Positions 18,941 to 26,779 of a stretch of 64,000 nt of DNA are shown here, in pieces. Every line of letters starts with the position of its first letter. The first letter of the stretch is position 1. Under the pieces are notes generated by a model. It had not been told where the DNA came from. It did no database searches and was given only the letters and a program-made list of their open reading frames with translations. Made by a program: the position numbers and the translations under genes. Source of the stretch: Bryobacterales bacterium (GTDB lineage: Bacteria > Acidobacteriota > Terriglobia > Bryobacterales > Bryobacteraceae); NCBI GenBank assembly GCA_003167255.1, contig PMTR01000009.1, positions 63,844 to 127,843 on the forward strand. Direction: 5' to 3'.

Positions 18941-21886
18941 ATGAAACGTACCTTTTTGTTCCTCGTTCCAGCCACCGTCGTCTGTGCGGGGCTGGCGTTC
19001 GCGCAACCGGCCTCCCCGCCGCGGCTCACCCCGGAACTCTTTCACGAAATCCAGATGCGCAACATCTCCGGGACGTTCACTTCCGGGCGCATCGCCGACG
19101 TCGCCGTGGACCCCCACAATCGCGACATCTGGTACGTCGCGACGGCCTCCGGCGGCCTCTGGAAAACCACCAATCGCGGCATCACTTTCAATCCGATCTT
19201 CGATAACGGCGGCTCCTACTCGCTCGGCTGCGTCACCGTCGATCCGAACAACCCCGATGTCGTCTGGCTGGGCACCGGCGAGAACGAAGCCCAACGCGCC
19301 ATCGGTTATGGCGACGGCATCTACAGGAGCACCGACGCCGGCCGCACCTGGAAGAACATGGGGCTCAAAAACTCCGAGCACATCGCCAAGATCCTCATCG
19401 ATAAACGCGATTCCAAGGTCATGTGGGTCGCGGTGCAAGGACCGCTCTTCGCGCCCGGCGGCGACCGCGGCCTGTACAAGACCACCGATGGCGGCCAGAC
19501 GTGGAAGCCCCTGCTCCAGATCTCCGAAAACACCGGCATCACCGATATCGATATCGATCCGCGCAATCCCGACGTGATCTACGCGGCCGCTTACCAGCGC
19601 CGCCGCAATACCAGCGTGGTGGTGGCCGGTGGCCCGGAGGCCGGCATCTTCAAGACCACCGACGGCGGCGCGCACTGGACCCAACTCAAAGACGGCCTGC
19701 CCACCGTGGACATGGGCCGCATCGCGCTGGCTATTTCGCCGCAGAAGCCCGACGTGGTGTACGCCTTCATCATGACTGCCAAGATCAAAAAGATGAGCGG
19801 CTTCTACCGGTCCGACGACGCCGGCGCCCACTGGACGCGCGGCGCTGCCTTCGAAGTCCAGGACCCCGAATACTATGGCGAGATTTTCGCCGACCCCTCG
19901 CAATACGACCGCGTCTACGGCATGGATATCAACGTCTTCGTCACCGAAGACGGCGGCAAGACCATCCAGCGCGCCGGCTGGGGCATCCACTCCGATAACC
20001 ACGCCTTGGTCTTCGATCCCGCCGACCCGCAGCATTTGATCGAAGGCAACGACGGCGGCCTCTTTGAGTCCTACGACCACGGCCGCTCCTGGCGCCACTT
20101 CAACAACATTCCGGTGACGCAGTTCTATCGCGTGTCGGTGGACAACGGCCTGCCGTTTTACAACGTCTATGGGGGCACCCAGGACAACGGCTCCCAGGGC
20201 GTCCCCTCGCGCACTTCCAGCCGCGCTGGCGTCCGCACTTCCGATTGGATGAACACGGGCGGTGGCGATGGCTACCAGTCGCGCGCCGACCAGGACGATG
20301 CCTCCATCGTCTACACCTGCTCCCAGCAGATCAACTGCGTGCGCCTCGACCTCAAGACCGGCATCAGCACGAGCATCAACCCGCAGGCCGGGCGCGGCGG
20401 CCGCGGCGGGCAGACGCCACCAACGCCGCCACCGGGCAAAGTCGACGACCCCAAGCTGCGTTCGCGCTGGGACATTCCCTTCATCATCAGCCCCCACAAC
20501 CACACGCGCCTTTACATCGCCGGCAACCGCCTGATGCGCAGCGACGATAGCGGCGCTTCCTGGAAGCTGGTTTCGGCCGACCTCACACGCGCCATCGACC
20601 GCGACACCGTCCCCGTGATGGGGAAGGTGTGGGGCCCCGACGCCGTTTGGAAAAACGAATTCACCGACGAATACGGAACCGGCACGGCGCTGGCCGAATC
20701 GCCGCTCAAGGAAGGACTGCTCTTCGTCGGCACCGACGACGGCCTGGTGCAGATCTCCGAAGACAGCGCGCAGACCTGGCGCAAGATCGACAAGTTCCCC
20801 GGCGTCCCCGATCTCACCTACGTCACCGACGTCCACCCATCGCCCACCGACGTCAATACCGTCTACGTCACCCTCAACGATTTCCAGCGTGGCAATTTCA
20901 AGCCGTATCTCGTCAAGTCGACCGACCTCGGCCGCACCTGGATCTCCATCACCGGCGATCTTCCCGACCGCGACCCCGCCTGGAGCATCGTCCAGGACCA
21001 CATCAATCCCCGGCTCCTCTTCGTAGGAACCGAGTTCGGCCTCTCATTCAGCATCGATGGCGGCGCGCACTGGATCAGGATCACCAACGGCATGCCCACC
21101 ATCGCGATTCGCGACCTGGAAATCCAGCGCCGCGAGAGCGATCTGGCCGCCGCTTCGTTCGGACGCGGATTCTTCATCCTCGACGACTACTCGGCGCTCC
21201 GCCAGATCAACCCGGAAACGCTCACTTCCGAAGGCGCCCTGTTCGCGCCCGGCCGCAAGGCGCGCCAGTTCGATGAGATCGGTTACTACAGGGCGCAGGG
21301 CGACAACATCGCTTCTCCCAACCCGGCTTTCGGCGCGATGCTCACCTACTATTTGCGCGACGACCTGGCCAGTGCCGGCGGAGCCGACGCCCCCAAGTAC
21401 GTTTTGCAAGTCGCCGATTCCACCGGCAAGATGGTCCGCCAGCTCGACGCCTCGACGCGCGCCGGTCTGCACCGGGTAGCCTGGGACCTGCGTGAAACCC
21501 CGCCCGCCAATGCCGGCGGCCGTGGGGGCCGCGGCGGCGGTGGCCGTGGTGGTGCTGGCGCGGCCGGTGACGCCGGTGCCGGCGGCGCTGGCGCGGCAGG
21601 TGATGTGGGCGCAGCCGGTGCTGCTGGTGCAGGCGCTGGTGCAGGCGATGGCCGTGGCGGTCGCGGCGGCGCCGGCGACGTAGCCGACGCCGGTGCCCCC
21701 GCAGCCCAAGCCGGTCGCGGCGGCGGTGGTGGTGGCGGATTCGGCGGCCGTGGCGGACGCAGCGGCGCCGCTGTCAAACCCGGCATCTACACCGTCACAC
21801 TCGGCAAACTGGCCGGAACGAATTTCACTCCCCTGGGCCAGCCGCAGAAAGTGGAAGTAGTGCCGCTCGAAGCGTCGAACCGCTAA
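18941..21886 (+). CDS. Secreted sortilin/BNR-repeat beta-propeller protein
   Basis: A 981-residue exported protein with a signal peptide (residues 1-21, ending AGLAFAQ). Many BNR/Asp-box-type repeats follow: GGLWKTTNRGITF, GIYRSTDAGRTWKNM, GLYKTTDGGQTWKPL, GIFKTTDGGAHWTQL, GFYRSDDAGAHWTRG. These are typical of sortilin (VPS10)-like ten-bladed propellers and related glycosidase-like proteins common in Acidobacteria. A Gly/Ala/Arg low-complexity segment (roughly residues 855-945) interrupts the C-terminal domain, after which GIYTVTLGKLAG and QPKVEVVPLEA complete it. No GH74 catalytic pair was recognised, so an enzymatic role is not claimed. It stands alone, with a candidate -10 just upstream. 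Confidence 0.85.
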   Translation: MKRTFLFLVPATVVCAGLAFAQPASPPRLTPELFHEIQMRNISGTFTSGRIADVAVDPHNRDIWYVATASGGLWKTTNRGITFNPIFDNGGSYSLGCVTVDPNNPDVVWLGTGENEAQRAIGYGDGIYRSTDAGRTWKNMGLKNSEHIAKILIDKRDSKVMWVAVQGPLFAPGGDRGLYKTTDGGQTWKPLLQISENTGITDIDIDPRNPDVIYAAAYQRRRNTSVVVAGGPEAGIFKTTDGGAHWTQLKDGLPTVDMGRIALAISPQKPDVVYAFIMTAKIKKMSGFYRSDDAGAHWTRGAAFEVQDPEYYGEIFADPSQYDRVYGMDINVFVTEDGGKTIQRAGWGIHSDNHALVFDPADPQHLIEGNDGGLFESYDHGRSWRHFNNIPVTQFYRVSVDNGLPFYNVYGGTQDNGSQGVPSRTSSRAGVRTSDWMNTGGGDGYQSRADQDDASIVYTCSQQINCVRLDLKTGISTSINPQAGRGGRGGQTPPTPPPGKVDDPKLRSRWDIPFIISPHNHTRLYIAGNRLMRSDDSGASWKLVSADLTRAIDRDTVPVMGKVWGPDAVWKNEFTDEYGTGTALAESPLKEGLLFVGTDDGLVQISEDSAQTWRKIDKFPGVPDLTYVTDVHPSPTDVNTVYVTLNDFQRGNFKPYLVKSTDLGRTWISITGDLPDRDPAWSIVQDHINPRLLFVGTEFGLSFSIDGGAHWIRITNGMPTIAIRDLEIQRRESDLAAASFGRGFFILDDYSALRQINPETLTSEGALFAPGRKARQFDEIGYYRAQGDNIASPNPAFGAMLTYYLRDDLASAGGADAPKYVLQVADSTGKMVRQLDASTRAGLHRVAWDLRETPPANAGGRGGRGGGGRGGAGAAGDAGAGGAGAAGDVGAAGAAGAGAGAGDGRGGRGGAGDVADAGAPAAQAGRGGGGGGGFGGRGGRSGAAVKPGIYTVTLGKLAGTNFTPLGQPQKVEVVPLEASNR

Positions 21887-21911
21887 AGCAGTTGGGGCAG
21901 CCGCTTTACCT

Positions 21912-21947
21912 ATGAACAGGTTTCTGCTCGATACAGGTTTTGCCTGA
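21912..21947 (+). pseudogene. Possible remnant of a VapC/PIN toxin start
   Basis: The 11-codon frame MNRFLLDTGFA then stop resembles the first residues of PIN-domain toxins (M-x-R-[FY]-LLDTG). Nothing recognisable follows, so this would be only a scar. It is short enough to be chance. Confidence 0.25.
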
Positions 21948-22004
21948 CATAGCCGGCCTGCAATCCTGGAATGCAATCCGTCATAATGTAATGGGACTCG
22001 TCTC

Positions 22005-22277
22005 ATGATTCACAATGCCAAAGATCTCTCTCCCGACCAGAAGAGGGCCATTGAAAGCTTGCTCGGACGCCGCGTACTGGAAGACGAGGCAATCAGCGTC
22101 CGCGCGATTGAGCCTCCTATACTCTCCGATCAGCGGCGGCAAGAACTAGCGGCGGAGCTTAGGAAGTATTTCGCCGGTGTGGATGCCCGCCGCAATGACG
22201 GCTCCCCGGCGGAAGCCGAGCGAATCCTCACTGAGGCCATCCGGAGCAGCCGGCCCGGCTATCGCCCGCACCAGTGA
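22005..22277 (+). CDS. Putative antitoxin, apparently orphan
   Basis: A 90-residue protein (HNAKDLSPDQKRAIESLLGR, then DEAISVRAIEPP, then a C-terminal ending RSSRPGYRPHQ). The pattern resembles small antitoxins encoded just before PIN-domain toxins in several phyla; that resemblance is from memory of the family style and not verified. Its stop overlaps by GTGA with a tiny downstream frame starting VKIVL, as a toxin gene would, but that frame ends after 20 codons. If correct, the toxin has been lost and the antitoxin remains. Confidence 0.55.
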   Translation: MIHNAKDLSPDQKRAIESLLGRRVLEDEAISVRAIEPPILSDQRRQELAAELRKYFAGVDARRNDGSPAEAERILTEAIRSSRPGYRPHQ

Positions 22278-22336
22278 AGATCGTCCTTGCGCCAGGCCGA
22301 AGCGTCGGTAAACACTTAGCGACTTTGCGGGAGTGA
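22274..22336 (+). pseudogene. Truncated reading frame in the toxin position
   Basis: A GTG overlapping the antitoxin stop opens VKIVLAPGRSVGKHLATLRE and then stops. PIN toxins commonly begin M[KR]IVLDTN, so the first five residues fit and the rest does not, suggesting a deletion or rearrangement inside the toxin gene. The evidence is short. Confidence 0.3.
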
Positions 22337-22387
22337 TAGGTTAAGGCGTGAGCCGCGCTCGCGTTCTTGACCAGCCTCTCCTGTTCG

Positions 22388-22720
22388 CTAGGTCTGCTTG
22401 GCGCCGTGCCCCATTGTTGTATAGGTTGCACGCCGCGCCCAGCGTGCGGCCGCAACCAGGGCGAGTGGCCCAAGTATCATCACCGATATAGCCCCCCAGT
22501 CGAGCCCTTGGCCACGCATGACCACCGTGGACGTCACGACCGACGTTAGACCGTAGCCGGTGAGCAGAATTCGGCGGTATCGGTCGAGCGGCTGCGAACT
22601 GCGGCGCAGCTCGCGCATCAGGCGCTGGTCGAAATCAGGCGGCAAGCTCGGGACAGGCGCGGCCATGGAACGCCGTAGCAAACTATCGATCTCGGCTTCG
22701 CGAGGTTCCATCTCAGTCAC
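22388..22720 (-). CDS. Small membrane protein, likely anti-sigma factor
   Basis: A 110-residue protein with a soluble N-terminus (residues 1-45, DFDQRLMRELRRS) and two hydrophobic segments (about 50-68 and 75-92). Its GTG start overlaps the stop of the ECF sigma gene by eight bases, the classic arrangement for a sigma/anti-sigma pair. It lacks the His/Cys zinc motif of ZAS anti-sigma factors, so its role is inferred from position and layout. Confidence 0.6.
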   Translation of the reverse strand: MTEMEPREAEIDSLLRRSMAAPVPSLPPDFDQRLMRELRRSSQPLDRYRRILLTGYGLTSVVTSTVVMRGQGLDWGAISVMILGPLALVAAARWARRATYTTMGHGAKQT

Positions 22721-23273
22721 AAGAATATCCTTTCTCTTTCAGCATGCCATGGAGAAGCTGGCGCGCGCGATGCAGATACGATTTGGCAGTATTCGCGGGA
22801 ACGCCAAGCAATTCCGCCACTTCGCCTACGCCCGAGCCCAGCCAATAGTACAGTCGTAAGGCCGATTGGTAGATCTCGGGTAGCGTTTGAATGCACTTGG
22901 CAAGGGCGTGATCGCGCTGCGCCGTTTCAGCCTGTCGGTACGGTCCCGGTCCCGGACTCACCGCCTGATAAAGAACCGTCTCGTCCGCGTGTGGGCTTCG
23001 GAAGCGAACCCGAGCCTTCAGGTTCACCGCCTGATTGAACGTGATCCGGTAGATCCAGGAGCTGAATTCGGCCTCGCCGCGAAACGACTCGATCGCGTGG
23101 TGAACCTTGAGAAACACCTCTTGCGCCACGTCTTCCGCTTCCGGAATAAACTCCCGGCCCAAAATCGAAACCGCGAGGCGAAACACCAGAGCGCTATAGC
23201 AGCGAACCAGTTCCGCGAAAGCTTGCTGGTCGCCGCTCTGCGCGCGGGCCACGAGTTGGGAATCGCTCTCCAC
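22713..23273 (-). CDS. ECF-family RNA polymerase sigma factor
   Basis: A 186-residue sigma-70 factor of the extracytoplasmic-function class. Region 2 is clear (DQQAFAELVRCYSALVFRLA, AEDVAQEVFLKVHHAIESF, FSSWIYRITFNQAVN) and region 4 also (LPEIYQSALRLYYWLGSGVGEVAELLGVPANTAKSYLHRAR), with a helix-turn-helix for -35 binding. The frame is open further upstream, but the GTG at 23273, five bases after the stop of the preceding gene, gives a normal N-terminus (VESDSQLVARAQSGD). It would control its own operon and unknown envelope-stress or nutrient genes with the membrane protein encoded downstream. Confidence 0.9.
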   Translation of the reverse strand: MESDSQLVARAQSGDQQAFAELVRCYSALVFRLAVSILGREFIPEAEDVAQEVFLKVHHAIESFRGEAEFSSWIYRITFNQAVNLKARVRFRSPHADETVLYQAVSPGPGPYRQAETAQRDHALAKCIQTLPEIYQSALRLYYWLGSGVGEVAELLGVPANTAKSYLHRARQLLHGMLKEKGYSCD

Positions 23274-23278
23274 TGGCG

Positions 23279-23653
23279 TTAACGCCCAGGCTTGGCTTGC
23301 AAGAAATGGAAGGCAATCAGGCCCACGCCTAAGAAAGTGAAGGGCAGAGGGGCCACCCAAGATCCATGGGACGGAGTCGGAAGAATGAGGGCGAGCACGA
23401 TCATGGTTCCAACCGAGAGACTTAAAAGAACCGTTCCCAAAATCGGCAGGACGGTCGGATCGGGCGGACGGCGCTCGCGCGCCGGCTCCAATGGAAACTC
23501 CGGCAACGGTATTCCCTTTTCCATCGCCGCCATCCGCTCCTGATGAATGATCTCGATCCTTTTCTGCCGACTCTGGTGCTTCATGAAAAGATAACCAAGA
23601 ATGCTTCCCGCCAACGCGAACGTGACCATACCATCGCCGATTGTGTAGCTCAT
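23279..23653 (-). CDS. Hypothetical membrane protein, first gene of the sigma operon
   Basis: A 124-residue protein with an N-terminal helix (about residues 8-24), a basic cytoplasmic stretch (MKHQSRQKRIEIIHQERM) and two more hydrophobic segments (about 68-90 and 98-118). The HQERMAAMEKGIPLPE string is typical of small DUF6249-like membrane proteins of sigma/anti-sigma operons. It is five bases ahead of the sigma gene and probably acts in the same signalling circuit. Confidence 0.7.
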   Translation of the reverse strand: MSYTIGDGMVTFALAGSILGYLFMKHQSRQKRIEIIHQERMAAMEKGIPLPEFPLEPARERRPPDPTVLPILGTVLLSLSVGTMIVLALILPTPSHGSWVAPLPFTFLGVGLIAFHFLQAKPGR

Positions 23654-23816
23654 TTCTCCTTCACCTCACCCTTAGGACAAGGTGTGCCGGGTGCCGGTTG
23701 CAGCGGGTCGAACAAGAATTTGGGTTCGCATTGACCAGCCGTGGGGCCTGGAACCAAGTTCGACTCGCCGCTGTCGCCGCTGTCGCCGCTGTCCGGGTGT
23801 CGAAGCTGGCGAGCCC

Positions 23817-24821
23817 TTAGTAAATCCCGCCCCCAGCCTGGCTGGATCGGATCGCGCCGTCTTCCACGTCGAGCGCGTATGCCGAGCCCCCGTGCCCGGT
23901 CCAGGTCTTGAGGTCGAAATCGCCTCCCCTGGGGACGCGGTACACGGCCATGCCGTGGATGGTCAATGGAACGCCAGGCTTCAAGACTTCGGCCGGTTTG
24001 CGGGCGCGGATGAAGTACACGCATCCCTCGCCCTCGACCGCGATCCGGCCATCCGCTTCGGTGAGCGCGGCGGTGCGCTCGTCGATCGAGATGGCGCGCG
24101 CCTCCGCCAGTTTGCCGCCCTCCAGCATGCGGGCGAGAAACGCCAGCGTGCGTCCCATGCGATCGCGCGCATGGAAGTGCGTGTCGGTGATAACGCCCTT
24201 AAGCGCGGGGATGCGCAGGAAACCAGTGCCCACGGTTACACGCTCGTCGAAGGGGTTGGCCAGGGCCTGCGCGGAAGTGACCGTATCTTTTTCGGCGGTG
24301 TAGATATACTCGCCCAGAACGGCCAGGCCGGCGCTGGTGCCGCCCACCGGCACGCCCTTATCGATGAGGTACTGGATGGCTTCGGAAACCGGCGTGTGGT
24401 TCCAGACCCGGACGTAGTTCCACTGATCGCCGCCGGCGATGAATAGCGCCTCGGCCTTGCGGATGCGGTCGGCGACAAAGGGGTCGCGGGCTGCTTCGGG
24501 AGTGGCCACCACCAGGCTTTCCACCGAATCGATCTTGGCCAGGCCCATCATGTAGGGGTTATATCCGTCCGAGCCGGAAGCGCGGAGCACCACTACGTCG
24601 CCGCCACCGGAGCGCTGGAGGAACCAGCGGGTAACGGAATCCACGTCCTTGCCCCCGCCAACCAGCGCGAAGCCCGGCGTGGTTCGGGTTTGGACATCGG
24701 CGGCGCTGCCGGTGAGGTAGTACTTGTAGGGCGTGTCCGCCTGGAAAGCCACGCACGGGATGAGCCAGGAGGCGAGAGCCAAAGACCGCAGCACCGCAGC
24801 CCGCGACAACCGATATGGCAT
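23817..24821 (-). CDS. Exported cyanophycinase-like serine peptidase (family S51)
   Basis: A 334-residue protein with an N-terminal signal peptide (hydrophobic residues 8-25). GFALVGGGKDVD and ALFIAGGDQWNYVRVW match the glutamine-amidotransferase-like fold of peptidase family S51. GGTSAGLAVLG holds the nucleophile S163, and DTHFHARDRMGR matches the cyanophycinase signature. Family members release beta-Asp-Arg from cyanophycin or cleave aspartyl dipeptides; an exported version would scavenge such peptides. No cyanophycin synthetase lies nearby. Confidence 0.85.
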   Translation of the reverse strand: MPYRLSRAAVLRSLALASWLIPCVAFQADTPYKYYLTGSAADVQTRTTPGFALVGGGKDVDSVTRWFLQRSGGGDVVVLRASGSDGYNPYMMGLAKIDSVESLVVATPEAARDPFVADRIRKAEALFIAGGDQWNYVRVWNHTPVSEAIQYLIDKGVPVGGTSAGLAVLGEYIYTAEKDTVTSAQALANPFDERVTVGTGFLRIPALKGVITDTHFHARDRMGRTLAFLARMLEGGKLAEARAISIDERTAALTEADGRIAVEGEGCVYFIRARKPAEVLKPGVPLTIHGMAVYRVPRGGDFDLKTWTGHGGSAYALDVEDGAIRSSQAGGGIY

Positions 24822-24889
24822 GCAAATAGAGTAACCAAAGACAGGACTTCGTGTGGGCTCGGGGGATTGGGGCTAAATCCGTTAAAGCC

Positions 24890-25087
24890 CTGGTACGCAT
24901 TTTCTTCTGGGAATCCAGCCGCGGCGCCGCCATAATGGAGGCTACGGGCCGCGAAACCACCAAGCGCACCGGGCAGTCGTTCCCGGTGCAGGCGCAATAC
25001 GCCGCCGGCAAGTGGACCGTCGTCATGCAATTGCCCGACATGGCCGCCGGCACGCCGTTGGCCGTCGCGGTCTGGAACGGCGCACAG
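24890..25087 (+). pseudogene. Possible remnant of an ethylbenzene-dehydrogenase-type heme-b subunit
   Basis: About 65 codons in one frame read FFWESSRGAAIMEATGRETT... KWTVVMQLPD ... GTPLAVAVWNGAQ. The last part resembles the PVAFAVWDGAQ ending seen in gamma subunits of type II DMSO-reductase-family molybdoenzymes. There is no start, no heme pocket and no partner genes; the frame then runs into a hairpin element and the antisense of the next gene. I read it as a decayed fragment. Confidence 0.4.
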
Positions 25088-25111
25088 CAGCCAAGATTGG
25101 CTGCCCACAAT
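25083..25111. repeat. Hairpin element GCAGCCAAGATTGGCTGC
   Basis: Arms GCAGCCA and TGGCTGC followed by CCAC. The core is nearly the same as the second hairpin of the element at 71-112, making them sequence-related family members 25 kb apart. Confidence 0.65.
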
Positions 25112-26779
25112 TCAGCGCCCCGGTTCCGTTACGGTCAGAATCTGATCGGCCTTCACCTTCTTCAGGATCTGCACAATCCCGCTGGGCCAGCGGATCTCCA
25201 GAGAGTCAATCGCCTTCTCAGTCCCCAGCCCGAAGTGCACCCGCTTGTCGCTGGACGACATGAATCCGCCGGAAGTGGTCACATGGTTATAGAGTGTGCG
25301 GCCGGAAGCCGTGGTCAGTTTCAGCACAGCGCCGATACCGTCGCGATTACTCCGGCGGCCGATGGTGTTGACCAGCAGCCAGTGATTTCCGTTATCGGCC
25401 GAGTTCATCAGGATACGCGGCTTCTCAGCGAGCGATGTCACTACCAGGTCCGGGAAGCCGTCGTTGTTCAGGTCCACGAAGGCCGAGCCGCGCTGGAAAC
25501 CGGCATGGTTGAAATCGGGGCCTAACTGGGCGGAGACATCCCGGAACTCCTTGCCATTCACGTTTTCGAACATGGTGTCGGGCTGGCGCGAGATTTCGCC
25601 CATGTTATCGATGTCTCCGTTGGATGAGTAAAGATCCTTCCATCCGTCATTGTTATAGTCGACGAAACCGTTGCTCCAGCCGGAGCTATGCTCGCTGAGG
25701 CGCGATACATGAGACAGGCCGGAAACATAGCTCATATATTTACCGCCCATGTTGCGGAACAGCCCCCATATCTGGCCCTTGAGGTTGTTATAGAAGAGGT
25801 CCGGGAAGCCGTCGTTATCGTAGTCTTTGGCGTCGGCGCCCATGGAGGAATGCGCATTGCCGTTCTCGTCATACGCGACGCCCCACTCGTAACCGGACTC
25901 CTTAAACGTCCCGTTTTTCTGGTTGATGAAGAGAAAATTCCGCACGGTGTCATTGGCCACGAATACGTCCATATAGCCGTCGCCGTTGAAATCCGCGATG
26001 GCGATACCCATTCCTTTGCCCAGTTCCTTGCCGATGCCGGACGAGTCGGTCACATCTTCGAAGCGGCCATTGCCGAGGTTGTGATAGAGACGGTGCGCGA
26101 CGCTGGGATAGACCTTGGGATGGCAGTAATATTCCTGACCGTTCACAGCGCAGATCTTATCGATCTGAGGCGTCCAGACCGTGTAATTGGAGACGATGAG
26201 GTCCAGCTTGCCGTCGTTATCGTAGTCGAACCAGGCGGCGGCGACACTCACGATATCCTTCGGCTTCGTCCCGATGCCGGAGCGCTCCGTAACGTCGGTG
26301 AACGTGCCGTCGCCGTTGTTGTGGTACAGCGTATTCGGTCCCGCGTTGCAGATGAACAGATCTTGGTAGCCGTCGTTGTCGTAGTCGCCGGCAGCCACAC
26401 CGAAGCTGAATCCGAGTTTCTTGCCGAGCAGGCCGGCGCGCGCAGTGACATCCTCAAACGTGCCGTCGCCGCGATTGCGGAGCAGGCAATTGTAGAAACG
26501 CGCATCCGTCTTCTCCATTTCGGGAAGCTTGGCGCCGTTGGTGAAGAAAAGGTCCATGCGGCCGTCGTTGTCGAAATCGAAGGCGGCCACTCCGCCGCAC
26601 ATGGTTTGCGGGAAATACTTCCGGCCGGTGAAGTTGTTGTCCGTGCGGTAAGCGAAGTCGGATTTGGGAGCGATATCGGTGAAATGCGGCCGGCGCGGTT
26701 CCGGTTGGGCGCCGGCGGCGGCCACCCACAACGCAGCGCCCGCCACGCACAATGCGGCCACGGCCCACCACCGCCTCAT
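25112..26779 (-). CDS. Secreted CRTAC1-like FG-GAP/ASPIC-UnbV protein (type I)
   Basis: A 555-residue exported protein: signal peptide (residues 1-24), then seven FG-GAP/VCBS blades each with a calcium-binding D-x-D-x-D-G loop (FDFDNDGRMDLFF, GDYDNDGYQDLFI, FDYDNDGKLDLIV, ADFNGDGYMDVFV, KDYDNDGFPDLFY, VDYNNDGWKDLYS, VDLNNDGFPDLVV). These predict a seven-bladed integrin-like propeller. The C-terminal ASPIC/UnbV domain follows (NRDGIGAVLKLTT, VHFGLG, IRWPSGIVQ). Conserved cysteines occur in MCGGVA and FYNCLLR. It is the last gene of a five-gene leftward string and overlaps the TPR gene before it by four bases. The closest relative in the window is the protein at 34649. The ligand is unknown. 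Confidence 0.9.
   Translation of the reverse strand: MRRWWAVAALCVAGAALWVAAAGAQPEPRRPHFTDIAPKSDFAYRTDNNFTGRKYFPQTMCGGVAAFDFDNDGRMDLFFTNGAKLPEMEKTDARFYNCLLRNRGDGTFEDVTARAGLLGKKLGFSFGVAAGDYDNDGYQDLFICNAGPNTLYHNNGDGTFTDVTERSGIGTKPKDIVSVAAAWFDYDNDGKLDLIVSNYTVWTPQIDKICAVNGQEYYCHPKVYPSVAHRLYHNLGNGRFEDVTDSSGIGKELGKGMGIAIADFNGDGYMDVFVANDTVRNFLFINQKNGTFKESGYEWGVAYDENGNAHSSMGADAKDYDNDGFPDLFYNNLKGQIWGLFRNMGGKYMSYVSGLSHVSRLSEHSSGWSNGFVDYNNDGWKDLYSSNGDIDNMGEISRQPDTMFENVNGKEFRDVSAQLGPDFNHAGFQRGSAFVDLNNDGFPDLVVTSLAEKPRILMNSADNGNHWLLVNTIGRRSNRDGIGAVLKLTTASGRTLYNHVTTSGGFMSSSDKRVHFGLGTEKAIDSLEIRWPSGIVQILKKVKADQILTVTEPGR

Noticed and set aside
18905..21001. A 698-codon frame on the minus strand
   Set aside because: It is fully antisense to the well-supported propeller protein and reflects GC-rich third positions; it has no domain of its own.
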